DNA of 64,000 nucleotides from FEN-1297 sp963710735. Lineage in GTDB: Bacteria; Bacteroidota; Ignavibacteria; Ignavibacteriales; Ignavibacteriaceae. Numbering within the stretch: position 1 is the stretch's first letter; each line of letters begins with the position of its first letter. The position numbers and the translations under genes were made by a program. The notes below the pieces were generated by a model, which did not search any database, was not told the DNA's origin, and worked only from the letters and a program-made list of their open reading frames with translations. Below are positions 35,157-45,923 of the stretch, one piece after another. The stretch covers positions 62,001-126,000 of the forward strand of contig CAVQBN010000008.1 in the NCBI GenBank assembly GCA_963710735.1, given 5' to 3'.

Positions 35157-36943
35157 TAGAAACTAATTTAGAAATGACGGATAAGATTGGATACCTTCTT
35201 TTTAAGAAAGGTATTATTGATTCCGTTATGCTTGAAAGAGCTCTAAATGCAAAAGCAAATGACAGGAGTAAGATAAAAAGAAACCTTGCACAAATTTTAG
35301 TTCAGGACTTTAAGTACGACCATGATATAATTTTTAGAGAAGTTGCCGTTCTTTATGCTTTTCGAGAACTCGAGTTACCGGAGGATGAAATTCCTCATGA
35401 AAGACTTGATTCAATCAAACAGATGATAAACAGCGCTGGCGAGCAGATGAAAGCGCAAATCCTTGAGCACAAGGTGCTTCCTTTTATGTATGATGAAAGG
35501 ATAAAGGATAAACTTATTTTAGCGGCAATAGACCCCACCGAGAGGAACATTCCTAAAATTGCTTTCGGGTTAAATGCAAAAAAATACGAAGTAATGTTTA
35601 TCCGGAAAAAGGATTATGATAGAATAATCCAAATGATTCTTCCGCCTGAAAACGTATACCTGAAAATGATGGAAGAGGCAGAAGACGAAATTCACATTGA
35701 GAAAGATGAAAACGCTCTTGACGAACAGGCGCTTGATGCCGAAATAAATAAAAGCGCTCTTATCAATTTAGTTGAGGCCGCTTTAATTGAAGGTGTTAGA
35801 AAAGGCGTTAGTGATATTCACTTTGTACCGAAATCCGGCAACAAAACAGATATTGTTATGCGGCTAGACGGCAATCTTCAATTATGGCATGTACAAGAGA
35901 ACACTTTGCCGGAGGCAGTAATAGCAGTTGTAAAAGACCGTTCTAAGGGTATGGACAGGTTTGAAAGGGAGAGAGCACAGGACGGTTTTATTCAAAGAGA
36001 AATTGACAACCATATAATAAGATTTCGTGTTTCTGTTTTACCTATGGTTGGAACAGAATTAAAAAATAAATTTGAAAGCGTTGTAATAAGAATTCTTGAC
36101 GATAGAAAAGTTATTAAGGATTTGGATAAACTTGGATTGGCGGGTTATTCCAAAAGTGCGTTTCAAAAAGCAATTAGTCAGCCGCAGGGTATGGTAATTT
36201 TAACGGGTCCAACCGGAAGCGGTAAAAGTACCACGCTGGTAGCGGCTCTTTACCAGGTAATAGATTCAACAGTAAACGTTTTAACGGTAGAAGATCCTGT
36301 AGAGTATGTAATTGAAGGCGCACGACAATTGAAGATCGGGTACAGGATGAATTTTGAGCAGGCAATTCGTTCAATATTAAGACATGACCCCGATATAGTT
36401 TTAGTTGGTGAAATGAGAGATAAAGAAACTGCCGACATAGCCATAAAACTGGCTAATACCGGACACTTAACATTTTCAACGCTGCATACTAATGATGCGC
36501 CAAGCGCAGTTGCGCGTTTATATAAAATGGGAATAGAACCATTTCTTATTGCTTATGCAATTAACATTATAGTTGCTCAAAGATTAATTAGAAGATTATG
36601 CCCCGATTGCAAAAAAAAGGTAGTGGAATACGATGAAGCATTAATGAGCGCTGCAGGATTAAATGTGGATGAATGGAAGAAATTTACAGTATACGAACCC
36701 AAGGGCTGTGAAAAATGTAACGGGACCGGGTATAAAGGAAGAATAGCTATACACGAAGCATTATATTTTACAAAAGCAATTAGACAATTAATCGTTCGTT
36801 CCGGAGTTGAAGTAGATGAAGAGTCCATACGTATTCAAGCCAGGAAAGATGGTACATTGAATTTGCGAGATGCCGGTCTTGAAAAAGTTAAGCTTGGATT
36901 AAGTTCAATTGAAGAAGTACTCGCTTCAACATCCGAAGAGTAA
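35153..36943 (+). CDS. pilB: Pilus extension ATPase (PilB/GspE)
   Basis: A 596-residue secretion ATPase. An MshEN/GspE N-terminal domain (IGYLLFKKGIIDSVMLERAL) leads to the ATPase core with Walker A GPTGSGKSTT near residue 352, Asp/His boxes, Walker B region LVGEMRDKETAD, and a zinc-binding four-cysteine site CPDC...CEKC near 483-522. That combination is typical of PilB-type extension motors. It starts with ATGA overlap to pilC. Confidence 0.93.
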   Translation: MIETNLEMTDKIGYLLFKKGIIDSVMLERALNAKANDRSKIKRNLAQILVQDFKYDHDIIFREVAVLYAFRELELPEDEIPHERLDSIKQMINSAGEQMKAQILEHKVLPFMYDERIKDKLILAAIDPTERNIPKIAFGLNAKKYEVMFIRKKDYDRIIQMILPPENVYLKMMEEAEDEIHIEKDENALDEQALDAEINKSALINLVEAALIEGVRKGVSDIHFVPKSGNKTDIVMRLDGNLQLWHVQENTLPEAVIAVVKDRSKGMDRFERERAQDGFIQREIDNHIIRFRVSVLPMVGTELKNKFESVVIRILDDRKVIKDLDKLGLAGYSKSAFQKAISQPQGMVILTGPTGSGKSTTLVAALYQVIDSTVNVLTVEDPVEYVIEGARQLKIGYRMNFEQAIRSILRHDPDIVLVGEMRDKETADIAIKLANTGHLTFSTLHTNDAPSAVARLYKMGIEPFLIAYAINIIVAQRLIRRLCPDCKKKVVEYDEALMSAAGLNVDEWKKFTVYEPKGCEKCNGTGYKGRIAIHEALYFTKAIRQLIVRSGVEVDEESIRIQARKDGTLNLRDAGLEKVKLGLSSIEEVLASTSEE

Positions 36944-37083
36944 AGTATTTATCGGTTATAAAAGTAATTTGGTTATAAGTTAGAGAAATATATCAGCAGA
37001 TTGAACATTTTTTTTGAGAATCTGCTTGTCTTTCTCCTTATAAGATAATAATTTACATTTCAAAACTTATAGAAAGAATTTAC

Positions 37084-38313
37084 GTGCTCTTTCCAGAAGT
37101 AAAAACAATTTTAAGTGAGTTTGTTGCGGGAATCCCATCGCATTTTTTCGGGCCTGACCGAGTTAGCTACCTATTTGAGAACATAGAACATCTTAGTAAT
37201 GAAGATAGAGCTGTTTTAAGAAATTTTGTAAATAGGCTGTTAACAAATATGGTAGAGAAAGATGCCTCTGATATAGAACTTGGCGGGCATGGAAACAGCG
37301 GATATATATGGATGAGAATTTTTGGTAAGAAAGAAAGGATTAAAGATTTTCCGACTTTTACGGAAGACGAATCGGCGGTTTTGATTATTACTATGTTAAA
37401 TACAAACCAAAGAAAATTCTTATCGGTAACAAAAAATTTAGACTTTAGCTATTCCTTTTTTTATGAGAGGAAAAAAATCAATATAAGATTTAGAGCAGAT
37501 GCATATTTTGATTTAGATACTCTAACGCTTAATATGAGAGCAATTAATTCAAATTTAAGGCCGGTAGAAAGTTTGGGCTTTCACCCGAATGTTCTTAAAA
37601 CTTTGAGCCACTCATATATAAAGTTTGGACTAACATTAGTAACTGGTATTACGGGTTCGGGAAAATCAGCTACATTAGATGCTGTTATCGATGCCCATAA
37701 TAAAATTGATCCGGCACATGTTGTAATTATTGCTTCTCCTATTGAATATGTTCATAGATCCAATGTATCGCTTATTAAACATAGGGAAGTCGGAAGAGAT
37801 GTAATATCTTTTAAAGACGGAGTTATTCAATCTTTACGACAGGATCCAGACATAATAGTTATAGGCGAAATGAGAGATCCGGATACAATTTTAGCAGCAC
37901 TTGAAGTGACTGATACCGGCCATAAAGTTTTTTCAACATTGCACACTTCATCTGCAGTTGAATCGATTGATAGAATTGTTGCGGAAATGAATCCCACTGA
38001 GCAGGAACGTGTAAGAAATAGGCTTGCAGATGTTTTGATTGCTATTATTTCCCAAAAGCTCGTTCCAAGTTTAGACGGTAAACGTGTATTAGCAAAAGAG
38101 GTATTAATAGTGACACCTAGTGTAAGAGCGGCGATTAAAAACAATAACACTAGTGAAATTTATATGATGATAAATCAAGGTGCTCAGCAAGGCATGATAA
38201 CAATGGAACAAGACCTAAAAAGATTATATCTTAACAGGCAAATTTCTTTAGATAATGCAGTTGCATATGCAAATAATAAAACAAGAATTCAGCAAAATTT
38301 ATCGGCAATGTAA
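37084..38313 (+). CDS. PilT-like pilus ATPase
   Basis: A 409-residue RecA-fold secretion ATPase resembling PilT/PilU retraction motors: Walker A GITGSGKSATLDAV near residue 189, VIGEMRDPDTILAALEVTDTG and STLHTSSAVESIDRIV with the His box. It lacks the zinc site of PilB. The N-terminal 110 residues are less conserved. The start is a GTG at 37084 and the 140-base gap before it has no terminator. It abuts the next gene without spacing. Confidence 0.85.
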   Translation: MLFPEVKTILSEFVAGIPSHFFGPDRVSYLFENIEHLSNEDRAVLRNFVNRLLTNMVEKDASDIELGGHGNSGYIWMRIFGKKERIKDFPTFTEDESAVLIITMLNTNQRKFLSVTKNLDFSYSFFYERKKINIRFRADAYFDLDTLTLNMRAINSNLRPVESLGFHPNVLKTLSHSYIKFGLTLVTGITGSGKSATLDAVIDAHNKIDPAHVVIIASPIEYVHRSNVSLIKHREVGRDVISFKDGVIQSLRQDPDIIVIGEMRDPDTILAALEVTDTGHKVFSTLHTSSAVESIDRIVAEMNPTEQERVRNRLADVLIAIISQKLVPSLDGKRVLAKEVLIVTPSVRAAIKNNNTSEIYMMINQGAQQGMITMEQDLKRLYLNRQISLDNAVAYANNKTRIQQNLSAM

Positions 38314-39858
38314 ATGAAAACTATAATATGTACTTATTGTGAGGGTAACGATACCAAAATAGCTGTAGTTTCAAAAGAAAAAGATAAAATAAAAGTACTT
38401 AAAGCAGCTAGTTTTGAGGTCGTTCAACCCACAATGGACGTAGATGAATCCGTAACAGCTTTAGAAATTGACGGCCAGGAGTTATCGTTCGAAGATTCAT
38501 TGGGCAGTAAAGGTCCTAAGGATAGAGAGCTCAGCCGTTCAAGTGTTAGCTTGATGAGTGCTACTCTGAGCGGATATAATCTAAAAAAATGTGAATTTAT
38601 TCCTGCTCTTACGGAGCCAGCTATTTATTATCATGTTTTTGAAGGAGCTAAGGGGGGCAAATCTACAAAGCTTACACAAGAGATTGTTACAGATATCCAG
38701 GAATCAAAAAACGTTAGTATTGATAAGGAAAATTTAGGCTATACTGAACTAGCTGATAAGTCTTTACTTTCTGTTTTCTTGAGCGGAGAAGTAAACTGTA
38801 TAAAATTAATAAATTCAGTTGCCGCATATAATGGGAAAAGATATTATAAAATTCCTTCTGTAAAAAGTGCAGATATTTCCTTAGCATACTATGTAGCAAA
38901 ACGGAAAAAATTCTTTCCTGATGATCATTCTTTGATTGTGTACATCGGCAAAGAATATAGCAAGTTGATTTTTTTGCAGGGAAGAAAATTACAGCATATA
39001 GGGGCGACTCTTGATGTTGGTACTGTGAATCTTCATACTTATGATGTCTACTTTTCTAAAATTTTACTGGAAATGGAGAACGGTGGCATTACCTCGCTTG
39101 ATAATATTATCGTTTGCGGTGAGGATGATTCGGAAAACTTAATACTTTCTTTTTATGGCACATTTCCGGAGGCTAATGTTTCCAGATTAGAATTTGATGA
39201 ATTAGATATCTCCGGCGTAGATGCTGAGACAAAAGAGAAATTTTCATCTTACAGTATTCCCATTGCCACAGCTAACGATTACTTTGATGATGTTGAAGAG
39301 ATTCACAAAGGAATAAATCTTCTGCCAAAGTATGTTAAAGAAGATCAAAAAGTATTTCAATTTGCTTGGCACGGGTTTGCAATGCTTCCGGTGTTATTCA
39401 TTGCCGCCTTTTTTATTACTCAGCGACTTTTATTAAATCAAATTAAAATTAACAGACTTAATGACCAAATAACTCAGCAGACATTGCTTTTACATCAAAA
39501 CCAGGCAATTGTAAGTAAAATAGCAAATATTAAGAATAATATAGGAAACTTTGCTCAGACCCAAACAATCTTAGATTCAGCCTCTGCAGGAACCGGAGTG
39601 TGGTCCAATGTTTTCCGGAAAGTGTCTCAATTTTTTGAACCGAGGAAAGATATATGGCTTACTAATTTAAGTCAGGATGCTGACAATATAACTTTGGCGG
39701 GCTATGCTCTAGATAAAACTACATTGACTGATTTTGCTTACTTTTTGAAATCAGCAGAATTAAAAAGTGTAAACTTTGAGGCCCTCAGAGAAAAAAATGC
39801 TTATAAGTTTAATTTAATTTTTAATAAAAACAGTTATCAGAAAACCCAGCATGAATAG
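38314..39858 (+). CDS. PilM-PilN-like fused assembly protein
   Basis: A 514-residue protein. The first ~345 residues look like an actin-fold PilM/GspL-cytoplasmic-type domain (early MKTIICTYCEGNDTKIAVV, later SLIVYIGKEYSKLIFLQ). Then comes a single membrane helix at about 350-370 (WHGFAMLPVLFIAAFFITQR), a coiled-coil stretch, and a PilN-type ferredoxin-like domain (WLTNLSQDADNITLAGYALD). Standard operons have pilM and pilN as two genes, so this looks like a fusion similar in logic to GspL. It overlaps the PilO gene by 8 bases. Confidence 0.75.
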   Translation: MKTIICTYCEGNDTKIAVVSKEKDKIKVLKAASFEVVQPTMDVDESVTALEIDGQELSFEDSLGSKGPKDRELSRSSVSLMSATLSGYNLKKCEFIPALTEPAIYYHVFEGAKGGKSTKLTQEIVTDIQESKNVSIDKENLGYTELADKSLLSVFLSGEVNCIKLINSVAAYNGKRYYKIPSVKSADISLAYYVAKRKKFFPDDHSLIVYIGKEYSKLIFLQGRKLQHIGATLDVGTVNLHTYDVYFSKILLEMENGGITSLDNIIVCGEDDSENLILSFYGTFPEANVSRLEFDELDISGVDAETKEKFSSYSIPIATANDYFDDVEEIHKGINLLPKYVKEDQKVFQFAWHGFAMLPVLFIAAFFITQRLLLNQIKINRLNDQITQQTLLLHQNQAIVSKIANIKNNIGNFAQTQTILDSASAGTGVWSNVFRKVSQFFEPRKDIWLTNLSQDADNITLAGYALDKTTLTDFAYFLKSAELKSVNFEALREKNAYKFNLIFNKNSYQKTQHE

Positions 39859-40744
39859 AAAACTTAAAAATACCCTAGCGCTCGTAGGTTTATTAGTTGT
39901 AATTCTTTTAGCCGGCGGTATTTATATTTTCGTCTTTCAGGGCGGCAAAATAAAAGAGTACAATAAAAAACTGGAAGGGCTAAAAGCAAACCATTATAAC
40001 ACCGGACAGTTGACCATGGAGTATCAGCAGCTTCAGAAAAAAGCTGCCGTTATGGATTCTGTCCTGGCTGCAAGAAAATTTAATATACCGCAGAATTTGT
40101 CATCTATTAAATTTTTTACATTTGTGAATAAAGTGAGTTCCGGTTTCTCACAAAACACACAAGTCAATGTTGAATTTAATGCACAAAATAAGGATCGGAA
40201 TTTCTTTTACTACGAATATAAATTAAGCGGAAGCGGTGATTTTAATGAGGTGTACAAATTAATTTATGCTATTGAACAAAGCAAAGAATTGAAGAAAGTT
40301 AAGTCAATAACAATGGCAAATAATATTACAACATCGAAGGAAGGAATACCAAATTTCCTTGTAAGTTTTTCGATGTTGGTTGATGTATATTTCGCCGACA
40401 ATAATAGATTTTCGCCCCCAACTTTTGTAGAGAATAATCTCAATACACCATCTATTTATGATGTTTTCTATCCGTTAATTAGAAATGAAATTCCACCTAA
40501 TGTCGATAATCTATTAGATGTTCAGGGAGCTAGATTGCTGGCATTAATCCCGGAGGGAGCTTTTATTGCTGATAGTAAAGGGAATACTTACTTATTATGG
40601 GAGGGTCAGCAAGTTTACTTAGGATACCTTACCAAAATTGATTACGCTCATAATACTGTAAGTTTCATTTTGAATAAGGGTGGAATAATTGACAAAGTTG
40701 ATCTAACCCTGCAAAAAGATGACTCTAACAAGAAAAAACAATAA
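39851..40744 (+). CDS. PilO-like assembly protein
   Basis: A 297-residue protein with a cytoplasmic stub, one membrane helix (ALVGLLVVILLAGGIYIFVF), a coiled coil (KIKEYNKKLEGLKA...QLQKKAAVMD) and a periplasmic domain. This order is that of PilO, which joins PilN to form the periplasmic alignment complex. The C-terminal part (VQGARLLALIPEGAF, LLWEGQQVYLGYL) resembles PilP-like secretin-contacting segments. It is followed after 12 bases by the secretin. Confidence 0.75.
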   Translation: MNRKLKNTLALVGLLVVILLAGGIYIFVFQGGKIKEYNKKLEGLKANHYNTGQLTMEYQQLQKKAAVMDSVLAARKFNIPQNLSSIKFFTFVNKVSSGFSQNTQVNVEFNAQNKDRNFFYYEYKLSGSGDFNEVYKLIYAIEQSKELKKVKSITMANNITTSKEGIPNFLVSFSMLVDVYFADNNRFSPPTFVENNLNTPSIYDVFYPLIRNEIPPNVDNLLDVQGARLLALIPEGAFIADSKGNTYLLWEGQQVYLGYLTKIDYAHNTVSFILNKGGIIDKVDLTLQKDDSNKKKQ

Positions 40745-40756
40745 AGAGAATGTAAT

Positions 40757-42006
40757 ATGAAAACAATAATTTTTACAGCCATAATAACGATGATTTTATC
40801 AGCACAAATTTTCTCTCAAGGGTATTTGGAAAAAACTCTCAAGAGCCAAAACCCCGCTGAAGTTATTACGCTTTCATCAAACATAACTTTTAACCAGGCG
40901 GTTGCTTTGCTTAGTAGTGTTAGCGAAAAAACAACAGGGAAAAGGATTGTATCAACAGTTAGTATTGATTCAGTAATTGGGGTTGATTTAAAGGATATAA
41001 ATTATTTTAAAGCAATGGTGGTTCTTGTTAAAATGGAAAATTTGATGTATGAAGAAAAACCAGATGTGATAATAATAAAGAGACCCTCGGAAGCTGATCA
41101 ACAGAAAGCAACAGCTACTTATGTTCCAATTACAGCTAAAGAAGTAAAAATTTCTGCGGTGTTTTTTGAAGCAGATGTTGCCAGAGAAAGACAATTGGGA
41201 ATGAACTGGCAGACATTATTTACAAAAGCAGGCCTTACTTTAGGTGCGAAGTTCGTTTAGCTTTGGGCCGGATTCAACTTCAACATCCGCTACGGCAATA
41301 ACCAACCCTAAAACTCAACCTGATTTCAATGTTAATGCAACATCAAGTTTTAATGCGGGCAGTTTTTATGGTACCGCCACTTCTATCTTTAAATTTTTTG
41401 AAAATAATAATGCCGGCGATATAATTACCAGTCCAAATGTTACTGTGCTGGATGGAACCGAAGCCCATCTTCAAGATGGCCAGGATATTGCAATCAACCA
41501 AAAAGATTTTTCCGGAAACATAATTCAGAAATTTTATTCAATTGGTTCCATAGTAACTGTTACTCCTTACATATTGGAGCAAAATGGTGTTAATTATATT
41601 TTGTTAAAAATCCACGTAGAAAGAAGTTCATTTGTCCCGGATCCTGCTAACACAATTATTAATAAAACTGCCGCGGATACAAAAGTTGTATTGCTTAACG
41701 GCGAGGAAACAGTGATAGGCGGATTATTCTTTAATCAAACATACAAAAGTTCGCGCAGGCGTGCCGTTTTTGAAAGATCTGCCCTGGTGGTTTTTCGGGT
41801 TAAGATATATTTTTGGTTATGAAGATAATATAGTAAATAAAAAAGAATTGGTAATATTAATTAAAGCTGATCTTGTGCCTTCTATTCAACAAAGATTGGC
41901 TGAACCACAGACTACTACACCTTTAAAAGATGAAATACAATTAGAGAGAGAACGAATTAAACACTTACAATCACAGATGGATAAATCTAAAACCAATGAC
42001 CAGTAG
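40757..42006 (+). pseudogene. Short PilQ/GspD-type secretin with two frameshifts
   Basis: The gene reads in three successive frames. An exported N-terminal part (signal peptide ending IFSQG, then an N0/STN-like domain) runs to about 41251. The middle secretin part (ITSPNVTVLDGTEAHLQDGQ, VVLLNGEETVIGGLF) runs to about 41750. The end continues VPFLKDLPWWFFGLRYIFGY, ELVILIKADLVP. Removing one T near 41252 and one near 41751 gives a 415-residue secretin that would form the outer-membrane pore. Both breaks lie in the same heptamer AAGTTCG. Context and conservation say the gene should be needed, so sequencing errors are a serious alternative. Confidence 0.85.
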
Positions 42007-42013
42007 AATATAA

Positions 42014-42379
42014 ATGGAATCAATTTTAATTATAGATGATGACATTAACCTGTGTACAGTTTTAAGGGAAGAATTAGCCGAGGTCGGATATGACGCGGAA
42101 TATGTAAATAATGGAGACGATGCCTTTAAACATTTAAGTAATAAACCTGCCGATCTTATACTTTTAGATCTTAAAATGCCTGGAAAAAATGGTTTTGATG
42201 TGCTTAAAGAATTAAAGGAAAAGGGAATAAATGTAAGGGTAATTGTTCTTACTGCTTATGCTGATGTTAAAAGCGCTATAGATTCAGCAAAGCTAGGAGC
42301 CACGGATTTTATTAGTAAACCATATGATTTTGACGAATTACTAATAACCATCAGAAAAGTCCTTCAAAGAGATTCTTGA
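42014..42379 (+). CDS. Single-domain response regulator
   Basis: A 121-residue CheY-like receiver with the acidic pocket IDDDINLC, phospho-acceptor Asp in LLDLKMPGKNG and the lysine in ISKPYDF. It has no output domain. It follows the secretin by 7 bases and abuts the hybrid kinase, so it probably shuttles phosphate within the pilus operon's signalling set. Confidence 0.9.
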   Translation: MESILIIDDDINLCTVLREELAEVGYDAEYVNNGDDAFKHLSNKPADLILLDLKMPGKNGFDVLKELKEKGINVRVIVLTAYADVKSAIDSAKLGATDFISKPYDFDELLITIRKVLQRDS

Positions 42380-42382
42380 GTC

Positions 42383-45300
42383 ATGAAAATAAGCCTTCGC
42401 ATCTTGATGATAAATTTTGCTATTGTAGCAATAATTTTGGTAAGCTCTGCGATAGCTTATTATTCAATAATGTATAACGTCCTTTCATCCCAGCAATCGA
42501 AATATCTTTTAAACTCCGCAAATGAATTCATTTATACTTTCCGAAGCATGATACAGGATACCGACGATGAATTCAAGAACTTGGTTGATAATAGAGTAGA
42601 TGGACCATTTGATAATTCCTTATCAAAAGAAAAGAGCCTGGATTTTATTTTTGAAACAGGCAGTGAAGAATCTTCTACGATTACTAAGAAAGTTTTTAAA
42701 AATGATGTGTATCTGCCCAACACAGTTTTAACATTACAAGATTTTATTAAAAACAATCCTCTGGCAGTTGTTGAAAGCTCTAAATCAGCGAATGGGAATA
42801 TTTATTACTATGGAAGGATTTTATCAAATAATTTTTTAAATACCCTTTCAAGTAAAATAAATGCAGAAGTTGCTGTAGTATGGAAAGGGTCACCCTTAGG
42901 AATTTCAAATGAACAATTGAATCAAAAGTTATTATCTGTTTTAAATAGTGCTTATAATAATTTATCAACAAAAAACAATTTTGATATTTATTCGACCCAA
43001 AATGAATCTACTGATATTATCGCTACTATCTATAAACCTTCAATGGATGTAATCCCCGGTAGTAATTTACAATTTATAATTTTTACTACACTAAACGAGG
43101 CTACAGACTTAAGAACAAGCGTTAAATATTTACTCGGGATTATAGGCTTAGCGGGATTAATTCTTTCACTCATTCTTACATTAGTCTTCACCGATAAAAT
43201 TCGTAAACAAATAACCCAACTTAGCGATGCAACTAAAACAACAAAAGATGGAAATTTTCAATATAAAATTGATGTAAAAAGTAAAGATGAACTAGGCGAA
43301 CTGGCCGGAGCATTTAATACAATGCTTGATGAGCTTAAGAAGAATGAAAAATCAAAGAGCGAATACTCTGAATTTATAACACTAATAAATAAAAATCCAA
43401 CGCTTAAAGAAATATCTGAAGCTGTTATTAAAAAGATTATCAACACATGCGGTTTTACTATTGGTGCTCTATATACCGTAGAAGAAAACAAATTAAATTT
43501 GGTCAGTTCGTATGGTCTTAATACAGGGCTTACATTTCATGAAAAATCTGATGTACTGGAATCAGTATTACAAAACCACGAAACAATTGAAATTAATTCA
43601 AAAGAAAATCTTCCCATAATATCGACCGGGGTTATTTCATTTGAGATAAAGAGTGTATTAATTCAACCCGTTATTTATAATAATAAAGTAATTGCAATTC
43701 TCGAATTGGGATCATTCGACAAACCTTCCAACGAAGCACGAGAATACTTATCAAAAATAAAAGAACAGCTGGCAATTGGTTTAACTAATGCATTAGCTTT
43801 GGTTCAACTAGAGAATTTAGTAACCGAATTAAAGAATCTTAATGATGATTATCAAAAACAAAATATTCAGATAAGAAAACAAAATGAAACTTTAATTGAA
43901 CTGCATAATCAGCTTAAAGAAAAAGCAGATGAACTTGAAGTTCAAAAAGAAAAAGCTGAAGAATCCACCAGATTAAAATCACACTTCTTGGCAAGTATGT
44001 CGCACGAGCTTCGAACTCCAATGAATTCTATTCTGGGTTTAACGGAATTGATTTTAGAAGATAAAACTCTTGGAAGTAAAAATCGAGAAAGAATGGAAGT
44101 TGTTTTAAAAAGTGGTAAGCGTTTGATGATTTTAATTAATGATATTCTGGACCTCTCCAAAATTGAAGCTGGCAAAATGGAGCTTCATAGTGAAGAAGTT
44201 CCATTGGATGAGTTATTAAATGATTTAGAAAATTCTTTTTTACCGCTTGCATCTCAAAAAGAAATAGCCTTTAAGGTCATTAAGAATTTTAATACTAAAA
44301 TTGTCATCAGCACCGATCGTAATAAGGTAACGCAGGTTCTAATTAATTTGCTCGGCAATGCAATCAAGTTTACTGAAAATGGATTTGTTGAATTACGTGT
44401 GTCGTCAATTGATAATAAGCAATTGAAATTCGATGTAATTGATTCGGGAATAGGTGTGTCTGAGGAGGATCAGGCAATTATTTTTGAAGAATTTCGCCAG
44501 CTTGATGCATCCACAACAAGGAAATATAACGGAACGGGATTAGGTCTTGCTATCTGCAGAAAAATTGCTGAAATGCTAAGTGGAAATTTAACTATAAAAA
44601 GCGAATTAGGTAAAGGCTCAACCTTTACGTTCACGGTTCCTCTTAGTTTTGTCAAAATTAGTGAGGTGCCCAAGGCTGCTAAAATAAATGTCCAAACTCT
44701 CATAAAAAATAAACAGAACCCCATATTGATTATTGATGATGATCCCGAAGTACGTTATACAATTGGTCAGTATTTAATTACAAAGGGGTACGAAGTAGCT
44801 TACGCCGCTAATGGAGACGAAGGTGTTCAAAAAGCCATAAAGCTGCAGCCATTTGCAATTACACTTGATGTGATGATGCCTAAAAAAGATGGCTGGATGA
44901 TATTGCGTGAATTAAAGAATGATCCTGCGACAAAAGATATTCCAGTGATTTTAATATCAATAATTGGTGATAAAAATCTTGGTATCGGTTTAGGTGCATT
45001 TGAATATTTTGTTAAACCAATATCGCCGGACAAATTATTATCAGCCTTTGATAAACTTGAAAGCTTAGCTCAAAAGAAGATAGAAAAAATTGTAATTGTT
45101 GATGATGATGAGCTTGAGTTTGAAAGATTTAAAAATGCATTTAAAGATGACAATGTTAGAATAGAATTTATAAAAGATAGCGAACTTGCTTTTAGTAAAA
45201 TTTTAGAGGTCCAACCGGATTTGATAATTTTAGATCTAATAATGCCAAATGTTGACGGCATAACTTTGTCCTATAAATTAAAATCTAATCGGGACACAAA

Positions 45301-45922
45301 ACATATCCCAATAATTATTAGTACTGCAAAAGATTTAACTGAAGAAGAAAGAAATTCACTTAACAATATTGTCGAAAATATTACAGTAAAATCCAAGGGC
45401 CATCCTTTGGATGTTTTAAAAGTTGTAAGAGATAGAATCAGGATTCAGGAAGATTACAAGTTTAAACAAGAAAACTCCGGTACAATTGAGGAACAAATTA
45501 ATGTGATAGATCAGCAGGTTGATGAATTGCCGGATAAAGTTTACAGTGGAGAAGTTTTAATTGTGGACGATGATGCCGACACACTTTTTACAATCAATGA
45601 GATAGTTCAAGCATGTGATTGTAAAACAATATTAGCAAAGAGTGGCGCAGAATGTTTAAAAGTGTTGGATCAAAAAATTCCCGATTTGATATTATTGGAT
45701 ATCATGATGCCTGAAATGGATGGGTTTCAGACTTTAAACAGAATAAGACAAAATAGTAAGTGGGCACGAATACCGGTATTTGCAGTTACGGCGAAAGCTA
45801 TGTTAGGAGATAAAGCGGTTATATTAAGGAACGGCTTTAATGATTATATAGCTAAACCTGTTAATTCAGGAGTTCTGGCGTTCAAAATTGAGAGATTGTT
45901 CTCAAAATTAAAGATTAGTTGA
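42383..45922 (+). CDS. Hybrid sensor histidine kinase with three receiver domains
   Basis: An 1179-residue protein: membrane helix at 5-30, periplasmic sensor to about 245, second helix about 248-270, HAMP, a GAF-like domain (about 335-470), a coiled coil, HisKA with SMSHELRTPMN (His near 541), HATPase with GTGLGLAI near 717, then three REC domains with acceptor Asp near 830, 950 and 1105. The second receiver deviates (its Lys region is TVKSKG). It is likely the sensory hub of the pilus operon; the signal is unknown. It abuts the regulator upstream and the REC-DHp gene downstream. Confidence 0.9.
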   Translation: MKISLRILMINFAIVAIILVSSAIAYYSIMYNVLSSQQSKYLLNSANEFIYTFRSMIQDTDDEFKNLVDNRVDGPFDNSLSKEKSLDFIFETGSEESSTITKKVFKNDVYLPNTVLTLQDFIKNNPLAVVESSKSANGNIYYYGRILSNNFLNTLSSKINAEVAVVWKGSPLGISNEQLNQKLLSVLNSAYNNLSTKNNFDIYSTQNESTDIIATIYKPSMDVIPGSNLQFIIFTTLNEATDLRTSVKYLLGIIGLAGLILSLILTLVFTDKIRKQITQLSDATKTTKDGNFQYKIDVKSKDELGELAGAFNTMLDELKKNEKSKSEYSEFITLINKNPTLKEISEAVIKKIINTCGFTIGALYTVEENKLNLVSSYGLNTGLTFHEKSDVLESVLQNHETIEINSKENLPIISTGVISFEIKSVLIQPVIYNNKVIAILELGSFDKPSNEAREYLSKIKEQLAIGLTNALALVQLENLVTELKNLNDDYQKQNIQIRKQNETLIELHNQLKEKADELEVQKEKAEESTRLKSHFLASMSHELRTPMNSILGLTELILEDKTLGSKNRERMEVVLKSGKRLMILINDILDLSKIEAGKMELHSEEVPLDELLNDLENSFLPLASQKEIAFKVIKNFNTKIVISTDRNKVTQVLINLLGNAIKFTENGFVELRVSSIDNKQLKFDVIDSGIGVSEEDQAIIFEEFRQLDASTTRKYNGTGLGLAICRKIAEMLSGNLTIKSELGKGSTFTFTVPLSFVKISEVPKAAKINVQTLIKNKQNPILIIDDDPEVRYTIGQYLITKGYEVAYAANGDEGVQKAIKLQPFAITLDVMMPKKDGWMILRELKNDPATKDIPVILISIIGDKNLGIGLGAFEYFVKPISPDKLLSAFDKLESLAQKKIEKIVIVDDDELEFERFKNAFKDDNVRIEFIKDSELAFSKILEVQPDLIILDLIMPNVDGITLSYKLKSNRDTKHIPIIISTAKDLTEEERNSLNNIVENITVKSKGHPLDVLKVVRDRIRIQEDYKFKQENSGTIEEQINVIDQQVDELPDKVYSGEVLIVDDDADTLFTINEIVQACDCKTILAKSGAECLKVLDQKIPDLILLDIMMPEMDGFQTLNRIRQNSKWARIPVFAVTAKAMLGDKAVILRNGFNDYIAKPVNSGVLAFKIERLFSKLKIS

Positions 45923-45923
45923 T

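Noticed and set aside
41249..41753. Programmed +1 frameshifting at AAGTTCG in the secretin
   Set aside because: The heptamer is in a different codon phase at the two sites, so the same slip mechanism could not serve both.
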